Of a stretch of 64,000 nt of DNA, positions 1 to 8,874 are shown in pieces; position 1 is the first letter of the stretch, and each line of letters begins with the position of its first letter. The stretch is taken from the NCBI GenBank assembly GCA_903845935.1, contig CAIMZI010000064.1, forward strand, positions 17,498 to 81,497, written 5' to 3'. A program made the translations under genes and the position numbers. The DNA is from an uncultured beta proteobacterium (lineage in GTDB: Bacteria > Pseudomonadota > Gammaproteobacteria > Burkholderiales > Burkholderiaceae_C). Below the pieces are notes generated by a model that saw only the letters and a program-made list of their open reading frames with translations, did not search any database and was not told the origin of the DNA.

Positions 1-1458
1 ATGGGTATGGCCGATTTGCTGCTCGACACCACCTTGGATGCCGAACAGAGCGAGTACGTGGGTATCGTCAAAAGTTCGGCCGACGCGTTGTTGCGGGTCA
101 TCAACGATATTCTGGATTTCTCCAAGATCGAAGCCGGCATGCTGCTCATCGAGCAGATTCCTTTCGGCCTGGTGCACACGATTGAAGAAACCCGCAAGGC
201 CGTCGCCGCCCGCACCCGCGACAAGGGGCTGGAGCTGGTGTGCGAGATTGCGCCAGATGTGCCGGTGTCGGTGATTGGCGACCCGGGTCGATTGCGGCAA
301 ATCCTGGTGAACCTGCTGGGCAATGCGATCAAGTTCACCAGCCGGGGCAAGATTACGGTACGCGTGGCGCGTGCGCAAACGGACGATGAACGCCTGTTGC
401 TGCATTTTTCGGTAGCAGATACCGGAATCGGCATCGCAGCAGACAAATTGCGTTCGATTTTTGAAGCCTTTTCACAGGAAGACAGTTCCACGACGCGCCG
501 CTTTGGTGGCACCGGACTGGGGCTGACGATTTGCGCGCGGCTGGTCGAGGCCATGGGCGGGCAAATTTGGGTGGAAAGTGAACTGGGGATGGGTAGCGTT
601 TTTCACTTCACCATGGGCGCCGATGTGGACCATAGCTCCGCGGTCGGCGGTCCTGCGCTTGACACAAACGCGCCTGTCGGTCCGGTGCCGAGCCATAGCC
701 CAGCCCTGAGGGTGCTGCTGGTGGAAGACAACACCATCAACCAGAAGTTGGCGCTCGCACTGCTCGAGCGTTGGGGCCACCAGGTCACTCTGGCCGTGAA
801 CGGTCAAGTGGCGGTGGAGCAAGTGGGAGCCCAGGCGTTTGATGTGGTGCTGATGGACATGATGATGCCGGTGATGGATGGGCTGGAGGCCACTCAACGC
901 ATACGTGCCATGAGCACGCCCGCGGCACGAGTTCCCATCATTGCCATGACCGCCAATGCCATGGAGTCTGACCGGGAGCGATGCCTGGAGGCGGGAATGA
1001 ACGATTACATTTCCAAGCCCATCAAGGCGGCCGACTTGCAGCAGCTCTTGCGTGGTGTGGCGCAGGCACGCCAGATGCTTGGCGCGGACGCCCTAGCGCC
1101 TGAGTCAGCCATTAAGCCGGGACTGGGCCAGCCCTTTGATTACGCGGGTGGGCTGAAGGCCATGGACCAGGAAATCCTGGAAATCATTGGGCAGGCATTT
1201 CTGGACCGCTGGGCCGAGGACATCGGCCTGCTGCGTACCCATCTGGGTCAGCGCGAGGCCTTGCCGGTGCTGCATACGGCGCATGCGCTCAAGGGTACCC
1301 TGGCCATGTTTGGTGCAGACCCGGCCAGCCAGCTGGCCGCGCGCATCGAGGCCTGTGCTGGCCGGGGTGATCTGGCGTCGATTGAGCCGCTGTTGACTAC
1401 GTTTGTTGGGGAGGTGGAGCAACTGCTGAGCGCTTTGCGCAGCAGTCTTGGCGCGTGA
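1..1458 (+). CDS. Hybrid sensor histidine kinase (3' part; HisKA-HATPase-REC-HPt)
   Basis: This is the C-terminal 485 residues of a hybrid histidine kinase cut by the window edge. The first residues (MGMADLLLDT) are what normally follows the phosphorylated HEIRTPMNG box, so the histidine and the sensor part lie upstream and the ATG at position 1 is not a real start. Seen in order: the second HisKA helix (INDILDFSKIEAG), an HATPase domain (N box NLLGNAIKFT, G1 DTGIGI, G2 GTGLGL, about residues 95-200), a receiver domain with phospho-acceptor D286 (VLMDMMMP), and a C-terminal HPt domain with H428 in HALKG. This is the layout of a multistep phosphorelay. The adjacent downstream REC/HD-GYP gene is the natural partner, linking the signal to c-di-GMP breakdown. 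The input signal is not visible. Confidence 0.93.
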   Translation: MGMADLLLDTTLDAEQSEYVGIVKSSADALLRVINDILDFSKIEAGMLLIEQIPFGLVHTIEETRKAVAARTRDKGLELVCEIAPDVPVSVIGDPGRLRQILVNLLGNAIKFTSRGKITVRVARAQTDDERLLLHFSVADTGIGIAADKLRSIFEAFSQEDSSTTRRFGGTGLGLTICARLVEAMGGQIWVESELGMGSVFHFTMGADVDHSSAVGGPALDTNAPVGPVPSHSPALRVLLVEDNTINQKLALALLERWGHQVTLAVNGQVAVEQVGAQAFDVVLMDMMMPVMDGLEATQRIRAMSTPAARVPIIAMTANAMESDRERCLEAGMNDYISKPIKAADLQQLLRGVAQARQMLGADALAPESAIKPGLGQPFDYAGGLKAMDQEILEIIGQAFLDRWAEDIGLLRTHLGQREALPVLHTAHALKGTLAMFGADPASQLAARIEACAGRGDLASIEPLLTTFVGEVEQLLSALRSSLGA

Positions 1459-1517
1459 CGGCGGCATGCCCGCCAATTCGGACTAAGATGCAGCTTCACG
1501 ATCAAGGCTAAAAAACC

Positions 1518-2576
1518 GTGCCCCAACAAGTACTTATCGTCGACGATACCGAGATCAATTTGATCCTCTTCGGCGCGCTGGTCAAAAAACTGGATGATTG
1601 CCAGGCCCATGTATTTGCCGATCCGCGCCAGGCGCTGGCGTGGGTGAGTGAGCAGGTGCCGGACCTGGTGATCGTGGATTACATGATGCCCGACCTGGAT
1701 GGCATTGAATTCATTCGTCTGGTGCGCGCAATGCCTGGGCGCGAGCTGGTGCCCATCCTTATGATCACCGCCAATGACCAGAAGCAGATCCGTTACCGCG
1801 CTCTGGACCTGGGTGCCAATGATTTCCTAACCAAGCCCATAGACAAGGTCGAGTTTCTGGCACGCACCCGCAATATGCTGAGCCTGAACCTGGCGCGCAA
1901 GCACATGGCCGACCATGCGTCCTGGCTGGCGGGTGAGGTGCGCAAGGCAACGCGCGAAATCATGGACAGGGAGCGCGAAACTGTGCTGCGCCTGTCCAAG
2001 GCGGCGGAGTACCGGGATCCGGAAACAGGGGCGCATATCGTGCGCATGGCGAATTTCTCCATGCTGATCGCCCGCGAATTGGGTCTGCCGGAAGCGGATC
2101 AGCAACTGCTGCTGGAGGCCGCGCCCATGCACGATATTGGCAAGGTGGGCATTGCAGACAGCATTCTCTTGAAGCCAGGGCGTTTGACGCCTGAGGAATT
2201 TGAGGTGATGAAGCAGCACGCCATGTTTGGCTATGAACTGCTGAGCGGCAGCTCCTCCAAACTGCTGCAAACCGGTGCTGAAATTGCCAAGGGACACCAC
2301 GAGAAGTTTGACGGCAGCGGCTACCCGTTCGGAATCAAGGGCGAAGACATTCCCATTTTTAGCCGCATTGTTGCCGTGGCCGATGTGTTTGATGCGCTCA
2401 CCTCGGCGCGCCCTTATAAGCAGGCCTGGGAAGTGGAGGCTGCTGCAGACTTTATCAAGAAGGCGGCCGGATCGCACTTTGATCCGGCCTGCGTGAATGC
2501 GCTCATCAAGGCCTGGGATGACGTGGAGCAGGTGCGCAACAAATACCAGGAGAGCTTTCTGCTGCCCAAGGAGTAG
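1518..2576 (+). CDS. Response regulator with HD-GYP c-di-GMP phosphodiesterase domain
   Basis: The 352-residue protein starts at a GTG 59 bases after the hybrid kinase gene. The N-terminal receiver (about 1-125) carries the acidic pair D9/D10 and phospho-acceptor D54 (VIVDYMMPD). The C-terminal HD-GYP domain has all diagnostic residues: H205-D206 in HDIGK, H260-H261 in GHHEKFDG, and GYP at 268-270. Proteins of this architecture (RpfG/PA4781 type) hydrolyse cyclic di-GMP under control of phosphorylation in the cytoplasm. Co-orientation and spacing suggest an operon with the upstream kinase, which would lower c-di-GMP upon an unknown signal. Enzyme activity is inferred from the complete metal-binding motif, in contrast to the degenerate relative at 34689-35996. 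Confidence 0.93.
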   Translation: MPQQVLIVDDTEINLILFGALVKKLDDCQAHVFADPRQALAWVSEQVPDLVIVDYMMPDLDGIEFIRLVRAMPGRELVPILMITANDQKQIRYRALDLGANDFLTKPIDKVEFLARTRNMLSLNLARKHMADHASWLAGEVRKATREIMDRERETVLRLSKAAEYRDPETGAHIVRMANFSMLIARELGLPEADQQLLLEAAPMHDIGKVGIADSILLKPGRLTPEEFEVMKQHAMFGYELLSGSSSKLLQTGAEIAKGHHEKFDGSGYPFGIKGEDIPIFSRIVAVADVFDALTSARPYKQAWEVEAAADFIKKAAGSHFDPACVNALIKAWDDVEQVRNKYQESFLLPKE

Positions 2577-2625
2577 AAAAACAAGGGCCCAGCGATTCCT
2601 GTGCCTCTGGATGGCTTCTCCCCGC

Positions 2626-2639
2626 TTGATTTGAATCAA
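2626..2639 (+). promoter_or_regulatory. FNR box and promoter of ccoI
   Basis: TTGATTTGAATCAA is a perfect TTGAT-N4-ATCAA FNR/Anr site. A -10-like hexamer CATACT lies at 2661-2666, placing transcription start near 2673. The centre of the box is then about 41 bases upstream, the geometry of a class II FNR-activated promoter. Because the predicted start site coincides with the first ATG of ccoI (2674), the message would be leaderless or translation would begin at the in-frame ATG 2725. Confidence 0.85.
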
Positions 2640-2673
2640 GTGACGCCGGTCAAGGACGGGCATACTAGCCACC

Positions 2674-5025
2674 ATGCCCTTTGCCACGTTGGAAGCGACC
2701 GTATCAGACCCGGAACCTGCTGTCATGCCTATCGCCGGATCCGCGCCACTGACGCCGATTGCCCCGCACAGTGGCGAGGCGTTGCAGTTGCTGGACGACC
2801 CGCAGGAATGGAGCGCCTTTAGCCGCCCGTACGGCAAGACAGCGGCTTGCTGGGAGTCCAGTGTGGTGATTGAGGGCATGCACTGCTCCGCTTGCAGCTT
2901 CACGGTGGAGGATGCCATTGCCGCAGTTCCCGGCGTGTTGCAGGTGCAGGTCAGCGCGGGCAGCCATCGGGCTCGGGTGATCTGGTCCGCCGAGCAGGTG
3001 CAGCCCTCGGCCTGGATGCTGGCCATACAAAAGCGTGGCTACCGCGCCATGCCGGCCAATGATGTGTTTGCCAGCGAACGCCGCCGTGTGGAAACGCGCA
3101 AGGCACTGTGGCGCTGGTTGGTGGCCGGCCTGTGCATGATGCAGGTGATGATGTACGCCTACCCGGCCTACACCGCTCACCCCGGAGACCTCACGGCCGA
3201 AATGGAGCGCCTGCTGCGTTGGGCCTCCTGGGTGTTGTCTTTGCCGGTGATGCTGTTTTCCTGCGGGCCTTTTTTTGGCAACGCACTGCGCGACCTGCGC
3301 CGGGGCTCGGTCAGCATGGACCTGCCGGTGGCGATTGGCATCGCCATCACCTTTGCGGTGAGTAGTTTGGGCACCTTTGATCCCACCGGAGTATTCGGAC
3401 GTGCCGTGTATTTCGACTCGCTGACCATGTTCGTGTTCTTCCTGCTCACCGGGCGTTGGCTGGAGCTGCGCCTGCGCGACCGCACCGCCGGTTCGCTGGA
3501 AGCACTGATGAATCGCCTGCCCGAGAGTCTGGAGCGCCTCAATGCCGAGGGCGGTTTTGAACGCGTGGCGGCCCGCAGGCTGTTGGTCGGTGACCTGGTG
3601 CGGGTGCATCCCGGCGAGGCCTTTGCTGCCGACGGCGTAGTGGAGCAGGGCCAGACCTTGGTCGATGAAGCGTTGCTGACCGGCGAGTACCATGCGCTGC
3701 GCCGCGGGCCTGGAACCAAGGTGGTGGCTGGCAGTCATAACCTGAGTTCCACGGTACAGGTGCGGGTGCAGGCGTTGGGCGAGCAGACCCGCTTCGCCCA
3801 GATTGTGGCCCTGATGCAAAGTGCATCTACCACCAAACCCGCCACAGCCGCGCTGGCCGATCGCCTGGCCAGGCCCTTTTTGATAGGAGTGCTCTTGGCG
3901 GCAGGCCTGTCCTGCCTTTGGTGGTGGCAGACCGACCCGGAGCGGGCTCTGATGGTAGCGGTGGCGGTGCTGGTGGTGACCTGTCCCTGTGCCCTTTCCT
4001 TGGCCACGCCGGCCGCCATGCTCGCCGCCGCTGGAAACCTGGCGCGTGGCGGCGTCATGGTGCGCAATTTGCAGGCCTTGGAGGCGCTCTCCAGCGTGGA
4101 CACGGTGGTGTTTGACAAGACCGGAACGCTGACCCAGGAAGCCATGGTGATCGGTGCCGCCGAGGTGCGTGCGGGCGTGTCGGTGGCCGAGGCCTTGCAG
4201 ATGGCCGCGGCCTTGGCTGCACATTCGCTGCACCCCGCATCCAAGGCCTTGTGCGCGGCCTCAAGCCTGCCTGCCTACGCCGCATCGGCATGGACCTGCG
4301 AAGCTGTCACCGAGTTTGCGGGCCAAGGGCTGGAAGGCCATGCCGTGCAGGGTGCGCAGGAATGCTTGTTGCGTCTGGGTTCGGCCCGTTTTTGTGGACT
4401 GACACGCGGCGCATCCGATAGTCTGCGGGTGCATGTGAGCGACGCACAGGGCTGGTTGGCCAGCTTTGAGCTGCGTGAAGAAGTGCGTGCGCAGGCCGCT
4501 CGGGCGGTCGCTTTGCTGCAGCAGGCCGGGGTTCAGGTGCACCTGCTGTCCGGTGATGATGCTGAGTCGGTGCAACGAGTGGCCGCAAAAATTGGCATTG
4601 TGCAGGTGCGAGGTGCCTGTTCCCCGGCTGAAAAGCTGGCCGTGCTGCGCGATTTGCAGGCTCAGGGGCGCAAGGTCGCGATGGTTGGTGACGGCCTGAA
4701 TGACGGCCCGGTGCTGGCCGGTGCGCATGTTTCTTTTGCCTTTGGTCAAGCCGTACCCCTGGCGCAGGCACAATCCGACTTCATCGTGATGGGCGGTCAA
4801 TTATTGGCCGTGGTGCAAGCCTTGCAGCTGTCGCGCAGAACCATGTCGGTGGTTCGCCAGAACCTGTGGTGGGCCCTTTTGTACAACGTGGCCGGTGTGC
4901 CGTTGGCAATTCTCGGCTTGTTGCCGGCCTGGCTCGCCGGCCTGGGAATGGCCTGCAGTTCGCTGCTGGTGGTTGCCAATGCTTTGCGCCTGACGGCATC
5001 GGCGCAAGTGCCCAAAGGAACTTGA
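2674..5025 (+). CDS. ccoI: CcoI/FixI-type copper-translocating P-type ATPase
   Basis: This 783-residue P1B-type ATPase is the CcoI family member that delivers copper for assembly of cbb3 cytochrome oxidase. It has an N-terminal heavy-metal domain with GMHCSAC (C71, C74), transmembrane segments, the ion-binding C437-P438-C439, phosphorylation site D481 in DKTGTLT, the HP dipeptide at 520-521 and the hinge motif GDGLND around D673. The actuator loop reads LTGEY rather than the common TGES. It stands just before ccoS and ccoNOQP; its stop codon overlaps the ccoS ATG. An FNR box with good spacing predicts low-oxygen induction. That promoter puts transcription start at about 2673, so the in-frame ATG at 2725 (766 residues, GGAA nine bases upstream) may be the real start. 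Confidence 0.93.
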   Translation: MPFATLEATVSDPEPAVMPIAGSAPLTPIAPHSGEALQLLDDPQEWSAFSRPYGKTAACWESSVVIEGMHCSACSFTVEDAIAAVPGVLQVQVSAGSHRARVIWSAEQVQPSAWMLAIQKRGYRAMPANDVFASERRRVETRKALWRWLVAGLCMMQVMMYAYPAYTAHPGDLTAEMERLLRWASWVLSLPVMLFSCGPFFGNALRDLRRGSVSMDLPVAIGIAITFAVSSLGTFDPTGVFGRAVYFDSLTMFVFFLLTGRWLELRLRDRTAGSLEALMNRLPESLERLNAEGGFERVAARRLLVGDLVRVHPGEAFAADGVVEQGQTLVDEALLTGEYHALRRGPGTKVVAGSHNLSSTVQVRVQALGEQTRFAQIVALMQSASTTKPATAALADRLARPFLIGVLLAAGLSCLWWWQTDPERALMVAVAVLVVTCPCALSLATPAAMLAAAGNLARGGVMVRNLQALEALSSVDTVVFDKTGTLTQEAMVIGAAEVRAGVSVAEALQMAAALAAHSLHPASKALCAASSLPAYAASAWTCEAVTEFAGQGLEGHAVQGAQECLLRLGSARFCGLTRGASDSLRVHVSDAQGWLASFELREEVRAQAARAVALLQQAGVQVHLLSGDDAESVQRVAAKIGIVQVRGACSPAEKLAVLRDLQAQGRKVAMVGDGLNDGPVLAGAHVSFAFGQAVPLAQAQSDFIVMGGQLLAVVQALQLSRRTMSVVRQNLWWALLYNVAGVPLAILGLLPAWLAGLGMACSSLLVVANALRLTASAQVPKGT

Positions 5026-5162
5026 TGGACATACTTTATTTACTGATACCGCTATCGGTCGTGTTGGTGTTTTGCATTCTTGGCGGACTGTGGTGGGCCA
5101 TTGATCGAGGGCAGTTCGAGGACATCGAACGCGAGGGTGAGCGCATTTTGAAAGATTCGTGA
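5025..5162 (+). CDS. ccoS: Cbb3 oxidase maturation protein CcoS
   Basis: A 45-residue membrane protein beginning MDILYLLIPLSVVLVF and ending in a charged tail. The ATG shares one base with the ccoI stop (TGATG), showing translational coupling. CcoS family proteins are 45-60 residues with one N-terminal transmembrane helix followed by a conserved WAIDRGQFEDIE-like segment, which is present (WWAIDRGQFEDIEREG). CcoS is needed to insert heme b and copper into CcoN; its position between ccoI and ccoN agrees. Confidence 0.92.
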   Translation: MDILYLLIPLSVVLVFCILGGLWWAIDRGQFEDIEREGERILKDS

Positions 5163-5221
5163 AAGGCTCGCGAGCCGATCAGGGGTATTCTTAACAAATC
5201 TTCAGGTTTCTTTTGCAGGCT

Positions 5222-5235
5222 TTGATGTCGGTCAA
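5222..5235 (+). promoter_or_regulatory. FNR box upstream of ccoNOQP
   Basis: TTGATGTCGGTCAA matches TTGAT-N4-ATCAA at nine of ten informative positions. The centre at 5228.5 predicts a class II start near 5270, 24 bases before the ccoN ATG. The matching -10 region is weak, so the exact start is uncertain. It indicates that ccoN has its own low-oxygen promoter in addition to read-through from ccoIS. Confidence 0.75.
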
Positions 5236-5293
5236 ACTGATTTCATGTTGCAGGCAAGAAACTTGTACCAGGTTAATTAATGAAGAGGTAACT

Positions 5294-6730
5294 ATGGCAT
5301 TTGCAAATCAGAAAGCCGAGCTGTACAACGACACCGTTGTCCGGCAATTCGCCATCATGACGGTGGTCTGGGGGGTGGTTGGCATGCTGGTTGGCGTGAT
5401 CATCGCCGCCCAGCTGGCTTGGCCCGAGCTCAATATGGGCATACCATGGCTGACCTTTGGTCGGCTGCGTCCACTGCATACCAATGCAGTGATTTTCGCG
5501 TTTGGTGGTTGCGGACTGTTCGCAACCAGCTACTACGTGGTGCAGCGCACCTGCCAAGTCCGCATCTTCAGCGACAAGCTGGCGGCCTTTACCTTCTGGG
5601 GTTGGCAATTGGTCATTTTGTTGGCTGCTGTGTCCCTGCCCCTGGGTTACACCTCAGGCAAGGAATACGCAGAGCTGGAATGGCCGATTGACATCCTGAT
5701 CACCCTGGTCTGGGTGGCCTACGCAGTCGTGTTTTTTGGCACGGTCGGTACCCGCAAGGTGCGCCACATTTACGTGGCCAACTGGTTCTTCGGCGCCTTC
5801 ATCCTGGCCGTGGCCTTGCTGCACCTGGTCAACAGTGCAGAAATCCCGGTCGGCGCCATGAAGTCCTACTCGGCCTATGCCGGTGTGCAGGACGCCATGG
5901 TGCAATGGTGGTACGGCCACAATGCCGTGGGCTTCTTCCTGACCGCCGGCTTCCTGGGCATGATGTACTACTTCATCCCCAAGCAAGCGGGCCGCCCGGT
6001 CTACAGCTACCGCCTGTCGATCGTCCACTTCTGGGCGCTGATTTTCACCTACATGTGGGCCGGTCCTCACCACCTGCATTACACCGCTCTGCCTGACTGG
6101 ACCCAGTCTGTGGGTATGGTGTTCTCCCTGATTCTGCTGGCTCCCAGTTGGGGCGGCATGATCAACGGCGTGATGACGCTGTCTGGCGCCTGGCACAAGC
6201 TGCGGGATGACCCTATCCTGCGTTTCCTGATCGTGTCCCTCTCGTTCTACGGTATGTCGACCTTTGAAGGTCCGATGATGGCCATCAAGACCGTCAATGC
6301 ACTGAGCCATTACACCGACTGGACCGTGGGCCACGTGCACTCTGGTGCTCTGGGTTGGGTCGGTCTGGTGACCATGGGTTCCATGTACTACCTGATCCCC
6401 AAGCTGTTCGGTCAAAAACAGATGTATTCCGTCAAGGCGATTGAGGTGCACTTCTGGACCGCTACCATCGGTATCGTGATTTACATCGCTGCCATGTGGA
6501 TTGCCGGTGTGATGCAGGGCCTGATGTGGCGCGCCATCAACCCCGATGGCACACTGACCTACACCTTTGTCGAGAGCGTCAAAGCAACCTATCCCTTCTA
6601 TGTGCTGCGTCTGTTGGGCGGTCTGCTGTACCTGAGCGGCATGATCATCATGTTGTGGAACACGTTGAAGACTGCTACCAGCGGCCGCGCGGTTCATGTC
6701 GCAGTGCCCACTACAGTTGCCCACGCTTGA
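5294..6730 (+). CDS. ccoN: Cytochrome c oxidase cbb3-type subunit I
   Basis: A 478-residue catalytic subunit of the high-affinity cbb3 oxidase, an integral membrane protein with about twelve helices. Visible ligands are the low-spin heme His in PLHTNAVIF, the CuB ligand H209 in [10 protein letters not shown]259-H260 in GPHHLHY, and the heme histidines H347/H349 in [10 protein letters not shown]. The Tyr pair in GMMYYFIP fits the cross-linked catalytic tyrosine of cbb3 enzymes. The ATG at 5294 has GAAGAGG just upstream and gives the family N-terminus [13 protein letters not shown]; the reading frame extends further 5' without homology. First gene of ccoNOQP, behind an FNR box. Confidence 0.97.
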   Translation: MAFANQKAELYNDTVVRQFAIMTVVWGVVGMLVGVIIAAQLAWPELNMGIPWLTFGRLRPLHTNAVIFAFGGCGLFATSYYVVQRTCQVRIFSDKLAAFTFWGWQLVILLAAVSLPLGYTSGKEYAELEWPIDILITLVWVAYAVVFFGTVGTRKVRHIYVANWFFGAFILAVALLHLVNSAEIPVGAMKSYSAYAGVQDAMVQWWYGHNAVGFFLTAGFLGMMYYFIPKQAGRPVYSYRLSIVHFWALIFTYMWAGPHHLHYTALPDWTQSVGMVFSLILLAPSWGGMINGVMTLSGAWHKLRDDPILRFLIVSLSFYGMSTFEGPMMAIKTVNALSHYTDWTVGHVHSGALGWVGLVTMGSMYYLIPKLFGQKQMYSVKAIEVHFWTATIGIVIYIAAMWIAGVMQGLMWRAINPDGTLTYTFVESVKATYPFYVLRLLGGLLYLSGMIIMLWNTLKTATSGRAVHVAVPTTVAHA

Positions 6731-6743
6731 AGGAATATTGAAA

Positions 6744-7364
6744 ATGTCAAATAAATCTTCCGGCATGTCTCACGAAGCCATTGAGACTAACAACTTCCTG
6801 ATGATCGCTCTGATTCTGCTCGTCCTGCTGTTTGGCGGACTGGTGGAAATCGTTCCGCTGTTCTTCCAGAAGTCCACCACCGAACCGATCAAGGGCGTGC
6901 AACCCTATACGGCACTGCAACTGGCAGGCCGTGACATCTTTACCCGTGAAGGTTGCTACAACTGTCACTCGCAGATGATTCGTCCGTTCCGGGCAGAAAC
7001 CCTGCGCTATGGTCACTATTCGGTGGCCGGCGAGTCGGTCTATGACCACCCGTTCCAATGGGGCAGCAAGCGCACCGGACCCGATCTGGCCCGTGTCGGC
7101 TCCAAGTACAGCGATGAATGGCATCGAATTCACCTGACCAACCCGCGTGACGTGGTGCCTGAGTCGAACATGCCTGCCTACCCTTGGCTGTCCAAGAACC
7201 TGGTGGACGCGGAAGTGATGCCAGCCCACATGACCGGTTTGCGTCGGGTCGGCGTGCCCTATACCGACGAGCAAATCGCCAAGTCGGTTGAGGATGTACA
7301 AGGCAAGACCGAGCTCGAAGCGGTAATCGCCTATTTGCAGTCTCTGGGCCTGGCCCTTAAATAA
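6744..7364 (+). CDS. ccoO: Cytochrome c oxidase cbb3-type subunit II
   Basis: A 206-residue membrane-anchored monoheme cytochrome c. One transmembrane helix near residues 18-40 is followed by a periplasmic domain with the heme c motif C71-Y-N-C74-H75 and an axial Met candidate in [10 protein letters not shown]. CcoO passes electrons from CcoP to the CcoN active site. The start ATG 6744 ([17 protein letters not shown]) lies 13 bases after ccoN and is preferred to an upstream in-frame start that would lie inside ccoN. Confidence 0.96.
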   Translation: MSNKSSGMSHEAIETNNFLMIALILLVLLFGGLVEIVPLFFQKSTTEPIKGVQPYTALQLAGRDIFTREGCYNCHSQMIRPFRAETLRYGHYSVAGESVYDHPFQWGSKRTGPDLARVGSKYSDEWHRIHLTNPRDVVPESNMPAYPWLSKNLVDAEVMPAHMTGLRRVGVPYTDEQIAKSVEDVQGKTELEAVIAYLQSLGLALK

Positions 7365-7380
7365 GGCATCGAGTACCGAC

Positions 7381-7545
7381 ATGCCATTCGATATCAACAC
7401 CCTGTGGGAAATGATCACCCCCCTGCGGGAAATTGCGACACTGGTCAGCTTCGGCTCATTTTTGGGAATTGTGTGGTGGGCTTGGTCCAAGCGGCGCTCC
7501 AACGACTTTTCTGAAGCCGCCAATTTGCCCTTTCAGCAAGACTGA
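7381..7545 (+). CDS. ccoQ: Cbb3-type oxidase subunit CcoQ
   Basis: A 54-residue single-helix membrane protein: MPFDINTLWEMITPLR, then a hydrophobic stretch (LVSFGSFLGIVWWAWS) and the basic turn KRRSNDF. The FLGIVWWAWS-KRR segment is the recognisable CcoQ feature. CcoQ stabilises association of CcoP with CcoNO. It sits between ccoO and ccoP with gaps of 16 and 21 bases, as is usual for the operon. Confidence 0.9.
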   Translation: MPFDINTLWEMITPLREIATLVSFGSFLGIVWWAWSKRRSNDFSEAANLPFQQD

Positions 7546-7566
7546 TCAAGACTAATAGGATTCAAC

Positions 7567-8478
7567 ATGAGTGACTTTACAAGCAATTTTTGGTCAGTTT
7601 ATGTCTCTGGCATTACCATTATTTCCATTGCAGCCTGTGCTTTGCTGCTGTGGTTTACTGGTAAAGCCAAGGCAATGACCGCTAGCGACAACACCACCGG
7701 CCACGTCTGGGACGGTGACTTGCGTGAGATGAACAACCCCTTGCCGCGTTGGTGGGTCGGGCTGTTTATCATCACGATCGTGTTTTCCGTTGTGTATCTC
7801 TACCTGTACCCAGGTTTGGGCGGCTCGCCCGGCTCTGCAGGATGGACATCGCAAGGGCAATATGACGCCGAAGTGGCCAAGGGCAATGCCGAGGTCGCTC
7901 CTTTGTATGCCAAGTTCCTGGCCATGACGGTGGAAGATGTTTCCAGGGATCCCCAGGCCCATGCCATCGGCGAGCGTTTGTTTATGAACAACTGCTCCCA
8001 GTGCCATGGCTCGGACGCCCACGGCAGCAAGGAATTTCCTAACCTCACTTCCGGACATTGGATGTGGGGCGGAACGCCGGACAAGCTGATTGAGACCGTG
8101 ACCGGCGGCCGCAAGGGTCAAATGCCGACCATGGCCGCAGCGGTGGGAACGGCAGAGGATGTCAAGAACGTCGCAAACTATGTGTTGAGTCTGTCCAACA
8201 ACCCGCATGACTCGGTTCGTGCGGAATTGGGCAAATCAAAATTCGTGGTCTGCGCAGCTTGCCATGGCCCAGAGGCCAAGGGCAACCCGGTTCTTGGCGC
8301 TCCCAACTTGACCGATGGAATCTGGAGCCGGGGCTTTAACGAGGCCGGCATCATCAACCAGGTGACCAATGGACGAGCCCGCGTCATGCCGGCCCAAGGC
8401 GGCAGACTGACTGAGGCGCAAATCCGTGTGTTGGTGGCCTATGTTTGGGGTCTGTCCAACAATGTTGCTGCGAAGTAA
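7567..8478 (+). CDS. ccoP: Cytochrome c oxidase cbb3-type subunit III
   Basis: A 303-residue diheme cytochrome c. Two N-terminal membrane helices (about residues 12-30 and 60-80) flank a cytoplasmic loop. Two periplasmic cytochrome domains follow, with heme motifs C143-SQ-C146-H147 and C229-AA-C232-H233. CcoP takes electrons from the bc1 complex or soluble cytochromes. It is the last oxidase subunit gene and is followed directly by a strong hairpin terminator. Confidence 0.96.
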   Translation: MSDFTSNFWSVYVSGITIISIAACALLLWFTGKAKAMTASDNTTGHVWDGDLREMNNPLPRWWVGLFIITIVFSVVYLYLYPGLGGSPGSAGWTSQGQYDAEVAKGNAEVAPLYAKFLAMTVEDVSRDPQAHAIGERLFMNNCSQCHGSDAHGSKEFPNLTSGHWMWGGTPDKLIETVTGGRKGQMPTMAAAVGTAEDVKNVANYVLSLSNNPHDSVRAELGKSKFVVCAACHGPEAKGNPVLGAPNLTDGIWSRGFNEAGIINQVTNGRARVMPAQGGRLTEAQIRVLVAYVWGLSNNVAAK

Positions 8479-8509
8479 GTTCTTGATTTAGACTGGCACT
8501 TCCGTCTTG

Positions 8510-8560
8510 CCCCTGTGCCGTTTCGGGTTTTCTCGAAATGGCACAGGGGTTTGGTTTTTT
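8510..8560 (+). terminator. Rho-independent terminator after ccoP
   Basis: A 10-bp perfect stem, CCCCTGTGCC (8510-8519) with GGCACAGGGG (8540-8549), is extended inside by TTTCG/CGAAA, and is followed by TTTGGTTTTTT. It should end the ccoNOQP transcript or leave only partial read-through into the FixH-like gene that starts 15 bases later. Confidence 0.85.
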
Positions 8561-8574
8561 GTTCAAGGAAATAT

Positions 8575-8847
8575 ATGACTCAAACTGCACAATCAGAGAC
8601 CACTCCATGGTGGAAGTTCGGGCATGTCTGGTTGGTGGTGGGCGGCCCGGCGATCGTGGTGGTCGCCAGTTTTTTCACACTCTATCTGGCCATCAGTCGG
8701 CCCGATCCGGTGACCGACGAAAACTACTACCAAAAAGGTATAGATATCAACAAGACCCTGGGTGGAACGCCGTCTAGCGCCTCACCGTCTGAGGTCGCCA
8801 GAAATAACGCCGCTACCGGTGTACCGAAGCCGAGCAACGCGCCCTGA
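8575..8847 (+). CDS. FixH-family protein
   Basis: A 90-residue protein with one transmembrane helix (WWKFGHVWLVVGGPAIVVVA onward) and the FixH hallmark DENYYQKGIDIN just after it, followed by a Ser/Pro/Ala-rich tail. FixH proteins are encoded with ccoI/ccoG and assist cbb3 oxidase maturation. The ATG at 8575 has AAGGAAAT in front; the longer frame starts inside the terminator hairpin. It is shorter than typical FixH (about 150-170 residues). ccoG, usually found just upstream in related operons, is absent here. Confidence 0.78.
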   Translation: MTQTAQSETTPWWKFGHVWLVVGGPAIVVVASFFTLYLAISRPDPVTDENYYQKGIDINKTLGGTPSSASPSEVARNNAATGVPKPSNAP

Positions 8848-8874
8848 GTGCGGTGCTGGGTACTATCTGAGGAT

